In this document: positions 20,724 to 28,857 of the stretch, piece by piece
How the letters are laid out: each line of letters starts with the position of its first letter
Position numbering within the stretch: position 1 is the stretch's first letter
Virus record (IMG/VR): IMGVR_UViG_3300028388_001804
Location: 1-52,939 of that record
Origin: a virus
DNA: 52,939 nucleotides
Direction: 5' to 3' (one strand)
Position numbers and translations under genes: made by a program
Notes under the pieces: generated by a model
The model's input: the letters and a program-made list of their open reading frames with translations, nothing else
Database searches by the model: none
Told to the model about the DNA's origin: nothing

Positions 20724-21253
20724 CTTAATATGGTATCATTATATTTATAAATAATCTCAGAATTTTCTAATATATAATCTCTCATTATAAATCTATATTT
20801 TTTAGGAAATTTAAATCCATAATAACTAAAAGCGTGGATAAGATCAGAGTCTAAAGACCTAGTCCATTTTAAATAAACTCTATATCTATTAGTGTGATGA
20901 GAATCTCTAAAAGTTTTTAAATGTTTAAGTTTTTCTGGATTAAATCCTTTGACTAGATACCTACCTAAAGTTCTAGTATGTTTATCGTAAGTAGGCTTAG
21001 CTTTTTTAAAAGAAATTGACCCTAATCTGTATGGTAATAATATTTTTTTACCTTTATAAAAAGTTTCAGTGAAAAGTAAATCAATATAATCTGAAAGTAC
21101 TTGTTTTGTTTTTTCATACGAAAGAGGGGGTAATGTATCGCAGTTTTCTTTATAAAAAGAAATTAAATCTTTATAGTACTGTGGTGTCCCGTAAGTAGTT
21201 TCTTGATAGAATTTACCTTCTTTGGTCAATGGAATTGCTATTGTTTGTCTCAT
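20720..21253 (-). CDS. HU/IHF-like conserved tail-module protein
   Basis: 177 residues. The segment VLSDYIDLLFTETFYKGKKI followed by LLPYRLGSISFKKAKP has the helix then beta-hairpin layout of HU/IHF proteins (helical dimer core, then the GFG-like strand turn, here PYRLG). Basic residues follow. crAss-like genomes carry IHF-like genes in the tail module, and this gene sits exactly there, between the gp4-like connector and a ring protein. The family match is by pattern only; the characteristic HU arm proline/RNP motif is not clear, so DNA binding is uncertain. The start lies 41 nt inside the upstream gene. Confidence 0.5.
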   Translation of the reverse strand: MRQTIAIPLTKEGKFYQETTYGTPQYYKDLISFYKENCDTLPPLSYEKTKQVLSDYIDLLFTETFYKGKKILLPYRLGSISFKKAKPTYDKHTRTLGRYLVKGFNPEKLKHLKTFRDSHHTNRYRVYLKWTRSLDSDLIHAFSYYGFKFPKKYRFIMRDYILENSEIIYKYNDTILR

Positions 21254-21875
21254 CTTCTTTTAATTTGAGTGAAGGAAAAATAAGTTTTAACGCTACAGAT
21301 AGTACGTCTAAGTGTAAATTTGCAGGGAGATCAAATTCTAAGTCTCTAGGGTCTTCTGTACAAGTTTCTGCTAAAGTTTCTTTCTCACACAATGTTTTAC
21401 CTGCCCAGTCAGCTGGGTCTTCCCAAATACCTTTTACTATAATAGCCTTTAAATTAATATTATTCCACAATACAATCTTATTATTAACTAAAGAAAACGA
21501 AATTTGTTTTTTATAAATAGGATGTAAAAGTCTATGTTTTTGTTCTTCAGGGTATATTTCAGTTATTCTATTATATCCTAAAGTATAAACTTTTAAATTA
21601 TCCCCAATTTCTCTTGGTAATTCTATTGTACTTTTTAAAACATCACATCCAAAATTTACGCAATCGCAATCGTGCGCTTTACCTAATTCTAATTTCACAC
21701 AATATTCTTTAGTAGACCATAAGTCTTTATTTTTAATATTTTTTAAATATTTATATAACAATGCTTTTCTGGCATTATTTAATATAAAGTATAGATACTG
21801 GTCTGTAAAATAAGAATCATCTGAATATTCTGATATAGATTTTCTTAAAGCAGATATTATTTCTCTATTTGTCAT
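21213..21875 (-). CDS. P22 gp4-like head-to-tail connector (tail tubular) protein
   Basis: 220 residues. The N-terminus (REIISALRKSISEYSDDSYF, then TDQYLYFILNNARKALLYKY) shows the pattern of P22 gp4/tail tubular A head-completion proteins, in which N-terminal helices ring the portal. Cys-rich loops (CDCVNFGC about 69-76; CEKETLAETC about 163-172) and a C-terminal helix before the acidic end follow. crAss-like phages place this gene near the IHF-like and stabilisation genes, as here. It overlaps both neighbours (11 nt with the nuclease upstream, 41 nt with the gene downstream). Confidence 0.65.
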   Translation of the reverse strand: MTNREIISALRKSISEYSDDSYFTDQYLYFILNNARKALLYKYLKNIKNKDLWSTKEYCVKLELGKAHDCDCVNFGCDVLKSTIELPREIGDNLKVYTLGYNRITEIYPEEQKHRLLHPIYKKQISFSLVNNKIVLWNNINLKAIIVKGIWEDPADWAGKTLCEKETLAETCTEDPRDLEFDLPANLHLDVLSVALKLIFPSLKLKEDETNNSNSIDQRR

Positions 21876-22635
21876 AATGTATTTTTAATTCTTTTAATTT
21901 TATTATTTTATAACCATCTTCTTTTAAATGAATAATATTAATACTGGAAACATCAAAACCTGCTCGTTTTAAAATTAAAGCATATATAGACAATTGTAAA
22001 GAATATTTAACTATTTTATTATCATATAGATTATGATAAGGAAATTTCATTTTATTATAATAAGTTCTTTTAATTTCTTTATCTGTTTTATAATCCCATA
22101 TTTCTAATTTATCAGTTTTAGTATTCCATATTAGTAAATCAATCATTCCTGCTAAGCCTAATTCAGAATCTCCTATTACAAATTCAGTTTTTATAGGTAC
22201 TAAATGAGGGTGATCTTCGAAAAAAGATATTCCATGTTTAGTTTTTAATTTATTATCTGAATATTGCAAAAATACTCCATATCTTCTTTCAGCTATATTT
22301 TGTAAGGCATCGTGAGTACCGCTTCCTTCTTCAGATGCTTTTTTACCTTCTAATTTCCATTTATTTTTTATACATAAACTTTCTTCTAATAAATTATAAT
22401 TTTTAATAAGACTATCTATTTTGTCTGTTGACATATCATTATTAACACTAATACCTGCAGCTTTTAAAGCAGCGTATTTGCTGCGATAATTTACATCAAA
22501 AGGAATTTTATACTTCTTTATGTATTGTGTACTACTTGTAAGAATTTTATTAGATTTTGAATCTAGATAATAATGATCTTTGTCGTGATAATGGATGTGA
22601 CTAAACCTCTGTATTAATTTTACTATATCTAACAT
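21865..22635 (-). CDS. PD-(D/E)XK nuclease, RecB-like
   Basis: 256 residues. The catalytic core is visible as GLAGMIDLLIW (Asp of motif II) followed by LEIWDYKTDKE (Asp-x-Lys of motif III), then a YSLQLSIYALIL helix with the conserved Gln-x-x-x-Tyr of RecB/Cas4-type nucleases. The upstream HDALQNIAERRYG segment supplies the His/Asp of the N-terminal part. RecB-family nucleases are conserved among crAss-like phages and are thought to act in DNA processing or host DNA attack. The location inside the tail module, one base after the 969-residue protein, suggests late expression and possibly a role in packaging or in maturation. Confidence 0.78.
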   Translation of the reverse strand: MLDIVKLIQRFSHIHYHDKDHYYLDSKSNKILTSSTQYIKKYKIPFDVNYRSKYAALKAAGISVNNDMSTDKIDSLIKNYNLLEESLCIKNKWKLEGKKASEEGSGTHDALQNIAERRYGVFLQYSDNKLKTKHGISFFEDHPHLVPIKTEFVIGDSELGLAGMIDLLIWNTKTDKLEIWDYKTDKEIKRTYYNKMKFPYHNLYDNKIVKYSLQLSIYALILKRAGFDVSSINIIHLKEDGYKIIKLKELKIHYDK

Positions 22636-22636
22636 A

Positions 22637-25546
22637 TTAAAAGCTTAATATTAATAATTCTGAACTATTAACAATACTATAAGTATTGCCGTCTGCTAAA
22701 GAAGCTTCTGCTTCTACTACAATTTTATATATACCATCTTGATTAAATGTAACGGATGTCTGTTCTTCTATACCATTTAATCCACTTGATTGTGAATTGT
22801 TGTACCCTCCTGTTATAATATTATCTGCTGTGTAAGTGATTGGACTGTTTGTAAAATTAATTGTATTATAACTATTTGTCCCAGGAGCATTCTCTATTTT
22901 AATTCTAGCATAATTATATGTTATAGGATTATCCGCCAGTTGACCTGCTCTTATTGCAAAAGGAGTGTTTCCTCCGTTAGAATTACCTGTAGCCAGTCTA
23001 AATGTAAAATTAAACGTATTCCCGTTTACTGGGGATACACTGGCTATATTAGGAATCCAAGATTTACTTAAAGTAGCAACATACATTTCAAGATAGCTTT
23101 CTAATCCCGGTAAATATGATAAAGGTGCATTCCAAGTTACTGATAATGGAGTAGTAGGAGTTCCTACGGAGAATTTTTGCAATAAACAATCTGTGTTCCA
23201 ACTACCTCCTGAATTGTATATATTAGAACTATTATCTACTGTTTTGTTAAATAATATATTATAAATAGCAGAGTACTGTTCGTTAGATTGACCTATATTT
23301 ATCAACTGCGGACCGTTACCTCCATAATTTCCTGTTGTATAAAAAAACGAATCATTTATATCATAAGTAAACGGAGCAAAATCAGATGGAGATGCTGGAG
23401 TAAATGCTGTACCATAGCAAGGTTCGCCAACACCGTCTCCATCGCTATCATAAACAGTATCATTAGTTACAGACCAAGTAGATGGGTTTAATGTTATATA
23501 TTGAGACAAGTTTTGAGAGCCTATACCTTTAACTTGATATGCAAATCTCATAGGACTATATACATAAGGTATAGTACAAGAAACTTCTTGATTGGGAATT
23601 GTTCCAGAATTTACATTAAATGATATGGGTGTTTTATATCTATCTATAATATGTGAAGTTGATGAACTAGATATACAAACATCATCTGGTTGAAATTCAT
23701 ACTCAAAAACTAAATTTTCTCCTAATCCGATCCCTAAGGTTGATGTTGCCACAGCCCACGAAAGTTTGTCAAATTCAATATTTGTAGTAGCTGTAGTACC
23801 TGATGTTACCCCTACTATGTTATCAGTGAAAAATGAACTGTAAACATTCCAATTAGATATATCTGTTCGAGGAGAGTGCATTGTACTTGCACCTCGAATA
23901 AAATCAGCTTCTGCTAAAACAGTACCAGAGCTATCTTTTATTCTAATTACAGTTATATCGTCAATACCGAATGATGACGTAACTGTGTTAGTTAATATCC
24001 AGTCAATATTACCAGTAGTAGTATTATATGTTTGAGAACTTACTGTTGTAGAAGAAGTGTCTGTTGTATTTACTGTAACATTATAAACTGTTTGTCCTGA
24101 AAGGATTCCTATTTTACCAGTTCCATCTACAACTGATTCTATAGTCACCACTGCATCTGATGTAAAGTTTTCAGTGATAGTTCCATCTGAAGTTAAAGTA
24201 GGCTCTTTTATGTTAATAGTATCTATATTGTACCTAATTTTAAAAGGTGCATCTCCTCCAGTAAATTGAAAGTTTATATTAAAATCTCCATTTGGACAAA
24301 CAGATTCTGAAGATCCAGATATTTGCACTTTAAACGCAGACTGTATATTAACATATACATATTTATAAGAATTACATTCTCCTGCTTGTTGATATATGTA
24401 TAAACCTTCTTGCATACCTGTTGTATTTAAAGATCCATTTATTAATTTGCCAGCAGGAGTATTAGAAGGGCTAAATGTAGCTTGTTCTATAACTGAACTT
24501 TCAGTTAAATATGTATTTAAATTTACAGTGTCTCCTGCTACAACTTCTAAACTATTGTAAGATGAATTGGGTATATTTTCATTTTCACATATAGTTAGAT
24601 CGTCACATAAATCTTGTCCAAAAGACACTGTTTTGTTTACAACAATATCGTCACACTCAGACTCTTGTATGTTTATAGTTCTTCTAAAATAATATGTAGT
24701 TGTTGGAAATACAGGAGTGAATCTTTGAACTTTTATTTGTGTAACTGGTGTGCTGACAGTCCAATTCCAATTAGCTTCGTTTGTTGTTTTTTCTTGTGTT
24801 AAAGCGGTTCTCTGTGTTTCACACCATTCCATTGGAAATGTTAAATTTGCAGGATCATAACCAATCTGTAACTGAGTATTAGTAAGTATAAATGTTAGTT
24901 TATATTTATACTCTTTTATAACATAGTTTGTTCCTCCATCAGGATAAAATATAAATTCTAAAATATCTGTAGGAAGAGAATTATCGTAATATGATTGTAA
25001 AGCAGATCTGTCATTAGATGAAATACTTTGGGTAAATGTTATAATTCCATCTGTTTCAGGCACCTGGACTGATGTTGCTGGGTTTGTAACAATCAAAGAA
25101 GTGTGAGTAATATAAGAACAATCATCTCCTATTAATATAGGATTAGATGGGTTTGCATTCCATGTAATACCATCTGTACTATATTCAATAACATCTGATA
25201 CAACAGTTCCGTTCATATTTCCAATAGGAGATACTTGAAGCTCGTCTACATTACATGAAATGTTCAAATCGGGACTGTTGAAACAATAATCTATAATGTT
25301 TACAACTTCGCAATCATAATTATTTTCGTGTAATATATAATCTTTTAATATACAATCCAATTGTTCAGGTATAGAACAATCAGATTGATACTTTATTATA
25401 AAAGAAGCCATGTACGCTTCTTTGGCTTGTTTTAAAGCGACACAATCATCAGGACATTCAATGCCGTACATCTGAGAATATAAATAATCAGACATAGCAT
25501 CAAATAATCTACATGATTGTGTTGTAGAGTTTGTTGTTAATACCAT
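22637..25546 (-). CDS. Large beta-rich tail/fibre protein, 969 residues
   Basis: The first about 110 residues are Cys-rich and helical (SCRLFDAMSDYLYSQMYG, CPDDC, CSIPEQLDCILKDYIL) and resemble the Cys-rich end of the protein encoded just upstream. The remainder is Thr/Ser/Asn/Gly-rich beta sequence with several Ig-like stretches (e.g. VCPNGDFNINFQFTGGDAPF near 415-440), typical of tail spikes and adhesion fibres. No BACON signature and no glycosidase or protease motif was recognised. It starts with ATG preceded by TTAAATATAATATA, the standard leader of this genome. A tail-surface adhesin is the likeliest role. Confidence 0.6.
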   Translation of the reverse strand: MVLTTNSTTQSCRLFDAMSDYLYSQMYGIECPDDCVALKQAKEAYMASFIIKYQSDCSIPEQLDCILKDYILHENNYDCEVVNIIDYCFNSPDLNISCNVDELQVSPIGNMNGTVVSDVIEYSTDGITWNANPSNPILIGDDCSYITHTSLIVTNPATSVQVPETDGIITFTQSISSNDRSALQSYYDNSLPTDILEFIFYPDGGTNYVIKEYKYKLTFILTNTQLQIGYDPANLTFPMEWCETQRTALTQEKTTNEANWNWTVSTPVTQIKVQRFTPVFPTTTYYFRRTINIQESECDDIVVNKTVSFGQDLCDDLTICENENIPNSSYNSLEVVAGDTVNLNTYLTESSVIEQATFSPSNTPAGKLINGSLNTTGMQEGLYIYQQAGECNSYKYVYVNIQSAFKVQISGSSESVCPNGDFNINFQFTGGDAPFKIRYNIDTINIKEPTLTSDGTITENFTSDAVVTIESVVDGTGKIGILSGQTVYNVTVNTTDTSSTTVSSQTYNTTTGNIDWILTNTVTSSFGIDDITVIRIKDSSGTVLAEADFIRGASTMHSPRTDISNWNVYSSFFTDNIVGVTSGTTATTNIEFDKLSWAVATSTLGIGLGENLVFEYEFQPDDVCISSSSTSHIIDRYKTPISFNVNSGTIPNQEVSCTIPYVYSPMRFAYQVKGIGSQNLSQYITLNPSTWSVTNDTVYDSDGDGVGEPCYGTAFTPASPSDFAPFTYDINDSFFYTTGNYGGNGPQLINIGQSNEQYSAIYNILFNKTVDNSSNIYNSGGSWNTDCLLQKFSVGTPTTPLSVTWNAPLSYLPGLESYLEMYVATLSKSWIPNIASVSPVNGNTFNFTFRLATGNSNGGNTPFAIRAGQLADNPITYNYARIKIENAPGTNSYNTINFTNSPITYTADNIITGGYNNSQSSGLNGIEEQTSVTFNQDGIYKIVVEAEASLADGNTYSIVNSSELLILSF

Positions 25547-25556
25547 TATATTATAT

Positions 25557-26045
25557 TTAACATGAAGTACATCCAGAAGATTTCTTTTCTTCTAAATTAA
25601 GATTTCTCTGCAATAGTTTAAAAGCTTCACACATTGTTTCACAAGAACAATCTGAACATTGAGATCCTAAAATTAACATTTCATAGAGTAGGTAATCATT
25701 TGAATTTAGCATGGTATCTATTACCTTACATTTTATCTCATCATCTTTATCATAAAATGAACAAGTTTCTTCTTGGCTATAACTACCTTCTTGAGCATAA
25801 GAAAGTTCGATATTGTATACAGTTGAATTTAAATCTTGTTTAAGATACAAAGTTTCCTCAGAAGAATCCAAATAACTGTCGGTTGTATCTAAACCAGTTA
25901 AATCTACTTCTAGTTCAACTTCATCTCCACAATTTAAGGTTATGGTTACTTTTAAATCTAATGTATTATCGTTAATATAATTTTCTATTAATACTGATTC
26001 AGACACTTCGATATATTTAGTATCTTCATTATAATTTACTGTCAT
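25557..26045 (-). CDS. Small Cys-rich acidic structural protein
   Basis: 162 residues. The N-terminal two thirds is acidic beta sequence. The C-terminal part is helical with paired cysteines (CSDCSCETMC about 131-140) and ends in GCTSC. Clustered Cys pairs suggest metal binding or disulfides. The similarity in style to the Cys-rich N-terminus of the 969-residue protein just downstream suggests the two may interact in the tail. It overlaps the upstream membrane protein gene by 4 nt. No function recognised. Confidence 0.5.
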   Translation of the reverse strand: MTVNYNEDTKYIEVSESVLIENYINDNTLDLKVTITLNCGDEVELEVDLTGLDTTDSYLDSSEETLYLKQDLNSTVYNIELSYAQEGSYSQEETCSFYDKDDEIKCKVIDTMLNSNDYLLYEMLILGSQCSDCSCETMCEAFKLLQRNLNLEEKKSSGCTSC

Positions 26046-26422
26046 TTTTCTATACTTTTAATACTGTGATTTGGGTCAATAAAATCTAATATTTTGTCTA
26101 AAAGGTCTCCTAAGAAACTTAAATTTCCTTTTAATTTATTTTTTCCTAATACTGATGATATTGTTTCATCTTCATCTCCAAATAAATCTGTAGCATTCTT
26201 AGTGATTAATATTAAATTAAAAAGTTCGGAATATAAAACATTCCCAAGCTGGTCTAAGGAAACAGCTACTCTGTAGAATAACTTAGTAAAATACTCAATA
26301 GTTTTACTAAAGGGTCGAAATACAGCAGCTCCAATTTGAACTAATAATCCTAAAGGAAATATAATTGTAATTAATATTACAGCTACAAAAGTTAATGTGA
26401 TATTTACTATAAGAGATTTCAT
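26042..26422 (-). CDS. Small membrane protein with conserved ISSVLG..K..G tail
   Basis: 126 residues. A hydrophobic N-terminus (about 5-35, VNITLTFVAVILITIIFPLG) forms one long or two short membrane segments. The C-terminal part reads DETISSVLGKNKLKGNLSF followed by ILDFIDPNHSIKSIE, a pattern I recall from small membrane proteins of many tailed phages (Asp-Glu-x-Ile-Ser, then Asp-x-His). It overlaps the PAS membrane protein by 4 nt. Two adjacent membrane genes between fibre and tail genes could be a lysis or host-membrane module; a holin-like role is possible but not shown. Confidence 0.55.
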   Translation of the reverse strand: MKSLIVNITLTFVAVILITIIFPLGLLVQIGAAVFRPFSKTIEYFTKLFYRVAVSLDQLGNVLYSELFNLILITKNATDLFGDEDETISSVLGKNKLKGNLSFLGDLLDKILDFIDPNHSIKSIEK

Positions 26423-27015
26423 TGTTTTAATAAATTTTTATTTAAAGGGATAGCTATTCCGGCAATGCCTACAGCAATTCCTTGAATTTTTCTTTTGTAT
26501 TTAACAAATAGCCATCCTTCAAGAAGAGGGTGTAATTTAGAAGCTTCATTATCAGATTCAGTCCATATATCATTTTTAAGAGCTAAGTCGTCATACTTTT
26601 TAAAATTATTAGCGACTTTATCTCCCCATATTTTACTGTCTTCGTAGCCAATATAATCTGCCATTCTAAATCCAAGCGGCTTTAAAAAATTATCTTCATA
26701 AGCTTGATTCAAACTAATCATTTTATTATTCATATCTTTTAACCACATTGGAAACGGACTTTCAAAATGAGCTGTTTCTGCTACAGTAATTTGATATTGT
26801 AAGATAGATATTTTTTTTCTTAGATTTTCATTTTCTATTTTTAATTCGTCTAAAGATTCTTTTACTTTTTTCATTTCAGATTTCAAAAAATCTACAACAA
26901 ACTCAAGACCTTTTGTTTCTTTTTCTTTAGACCATTTAAATAATTCAGGGATTTTTACTAGGATAAAAGTAACTATTGCTACTATTATTTCATTTTTGTA
27001 AGTCTGTAAGTCCAT
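26419..27015 (-). CDS. Membrane-anchored coiled-coil protein with PAS-like domain
   Basis: 198 residues. A single membrane helix at about 8-22 (EIIVAIVTFILVKIP) is followed by a coiled coil at about 38-78 (LDELKIENENLRKKISILQY) and a C-terminal PAS-like domain at about 85-190. The PAS reading rests on PFPMWLKDMNNKM..LNQAYE, then YIGYEDSKIW, and the closing strands GWLFVKYKRKIQGIAVGIAG, which follow the PAS_4 template closely. PAS domains sense small ligands, redox state or light. No kinase or effector domain follows. The TM-coil-sensor layout next to another membrane protein suggests an inner-membrane sensor, perhaps in lysis timing; that is inference. Confidence 0.65.
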   Translation of the reverse strand: MDLQTYKNEIIVAIVTFILVKIPELFKWSKEKETKGLEFVVDFLKSEMKKVKESLDELKIENENLRKKISILQYQITVAETAHFESPFPMWLKDMNNKMISLNQAYEDNFLKPLGFRMADYIGYEDSKIWGDKVANNFKKYDDLALKNDIWTESDNEASKLHPLLEGWLFVKYKRKIQGIAVGIAGIAIPLNKNLLKQ

Positions 27016-27016
27016 A

Positions 27017-28258
27017 TTACATTGTTGTATTAGTGAGTTGTCTCCATTCAGTTCCGTTATAATAGCACAGAGTATTTAAAGTAGTATTATATAAAGTAAG
27101 TCCTTCTTCTGGAGAAGATATAGCATTAATTTGAGCTGTAGTTAATCTAGGTAGTAGTATACCTTTAGAAGAAGATTTTACATCTAATATTGCATTACCT
27201 GTTTGAGCATCTATAGGAACCCCAAAAACTTCTTCGTGAATAATAACTTTTCTGTTATTATGTAATAACTTCGGACCTGTAATATTTCCAGCTATATCTA
27301 CCGACCTTTGCATATATCTATGAGAGGTACTATTTGAAACTACATATTCTACTTTAATCCCAGCAGAAGGATTTGTCATTCCATTAAAAGAATCCCACAT
27401 CAATTCAGAAATTAGCTGTCCAGATTTAATAACAGATAAATCTGCTATTCCTCCACTTAATTTAAAGCTTGACTGAGTTACTGTGTTAAATACATTTCTA
27501 ATTTCAAGAAAATTAGGACTTACAAATGAAATATGTTTATTTGACATTGCGTTAGTATCCGAATCTATAGGATTTCCATATGCCCATCTTAAATTATTTG
27601 TTCCGCTTATTTCTAATGCTGTATTTGACTCTATATCATCTGCTGGAAATTTTGATAATTTAGCCCATCCAGTATTTGTATTATTAGTTTCTTTTATATA
27701 AAGGTCTCCTGTAGATGAACTAAGAGACAGAGAACCCGTGTCTGCTGTAAACACAGATTCAGGGGATCCGCTCTCTGTAAATATATCAATTGAATCTATT
27801 CCATCATTCAACCTAAGATGATGTTTAGTTAGAGAACTGACAGAAGTAAAGCTTACATCAGCTGTAAATACAGCTATTCCTCCTTCGTCTAAAATGGATA
27901 CAGACCCTAGAGTTCCTGCAAAAGAAAGAGAATTTTCATTTAAACTTATTGTTCTAACAGATTCTAAAGTTCCGTTGGCTGTATATATATTATCAGAAGA
28001 ACCTACTGTAATATTTTGTAAGATATTAGATATAGGCGTACCTGCTGGGTAGTTAATTCCTTGTACAATTGTTTCATTAGATGTTAAAGCTTGCCAATAT
28101 CCTTGTGTATATCCTTCTTCTAAAGTAGAGTATAAGTTTATAATATCTGGAAGAGTACCGGGATACCCAGGTCTCTTCCAGTTTTTTGTGTGTTTTGTAT
28201 CAGATAATATACCATAGGTAATATTTAAATATGGTATATCGTTAATGTTATTAGTCAT
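27017..28258 (-). CDS. Fibre protein with shared anchor and C-terminal head module
   Basis: 413 residues. The N-terminal about 60 residues (YGIL, then PDIINLYSTLEEG..QGYW) match the N-terminus of the 847-residue neighbour and are probably the virion-attachment peptide. The C-terminus reads LDVKSSSKGILLPRLTTAQ followed by PEEGLTLYNT and CYYNGTEWRQL, a module common at the ends of Bacteroidota phage fibres and surface proteins. The middle is Ser/Thr/Gly beta sequence. The gene overlaps the 201-residue gene by 8 nt. Host recognition or head/tail fibre role inferred. Confidence 0.6.
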   Translation of the reverse strand: MTNNINDIPYLNITYGILSDTKHTKNWKRPGYPGTLPDIINLYSTLEEGYTQGYWQALTSNETIVQGINYPAGTPISNILQNITVGSSDNIYTANGTLESVRTISLNENSLSFAGTLGSVSILDEGGIAVFTADVSFTSVSSLTKHHLRLNDGIDSIDIFTESGSPESVFTADTGSLSLSSSTGDLYIKETNNTNTGWAKLSKFPADDIESNTALEISGTNNLRWAYGNPIDSDTNAMSNKHISFVSPNFLEIRNVFNTVTQSSFKLSGGIADLSVIKSGQLISELMWDSFNGMTNPSAGIKVEYVVSNSTSHRYMQRSVDIAGNITGPKLLHNNRKVIIHEEVFGVPIDAQTGNAILDVKSSSKGILLPRLTTAQINAISSPEEGLTLYNTTLNTLCYYNGTEWRQLTNTTM

Positions 28259-28856
28259 TTTCCGTAATATTTACTGCATTTAAGTAATCTTGTCTAGACA
28301 AGATTTCTACTCCGTCTGATTCTAATATTAAAACTTCTGATCCAAATGCAGCTCCTAAACCATTTCCTTTGGTAATAGGAAAAAAGAAATATGTGTCTGT
28401 CTCAGTAAAACTTAAAGTTCCAGTAGTAAATGGGTATTCTTCATAAGTATATTGAACTTCTAATCCTTCTGAATTAATATATGAAGAGTTAGGATAACCA
28501 ACAGGTATACTTCTGGTTTTATATTCAATAGGAGCTTTACCGTAAAAAGTAATCCCCTTTACTTCACCATTTAAAGCAATTATTGTTTTAAGTAAATTTG
28601 TGTTATTATTTACTGTTAAAAGATTGGAATAGATAAAATTATTAATTGAATGTGGGTATTTTGAAATTAAATCAGAATCTCCAGATGTAATAATCTCACT
28701 AGGAGCTGATTTAAAGGCTACCTTTTGTATTAAAATACACTCACCTTCATTATTAGTTGCTATAGGTTCAAATCCTAATAAATTCATATTAAGTGCTGTA
28801 CTATATAATACTCCTCCATTTATTAAATGTTGATGTGGTAATGTTATTACTAGCAT
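28251..28856 (-). CDS. Small protein of the fibre cassette, unknown
   Basis: 201 residues between two fibre genes that share an anchor. No known motif. It is a mixed alpha/beta soluble protein with an acidic C-terminus (SRQDYLNAVNITEND). It is tightly packed (one-base gap upstream, 8-nt overlap downstream), so it is co-translated with the fibres and may be an assembly chaperone or minor fibre component. This is a positional guess only. Confidence 0.45.
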   Translation of the reverse strand: MLVITLPHQHLINGGVLYSTALNMNLLGFEPIATNNEGECILIQKVAFKSAPSEIITSGDSDLISKYPHSINNFIYSNLLTVNNNTNLLKTIIALNGEVKGITFYGKAPIEYKTRSIPVGYPNSSYINSEGLEVQYTYEEYPFTTGTLSFTETDTYFFFPITKGNGLGAAFGSEVLILESDGVEILSRQDYLNAVNITEND

Positions 28857-28857
28857 G

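Noticed and set aside
26042-27015. Classical holin/spanin pair
   Set aside because: The PAS-like domain and the lack of a lipobox or Pro-rich o-spanin do not match a spanin pair, and no endolysin is adjacent.
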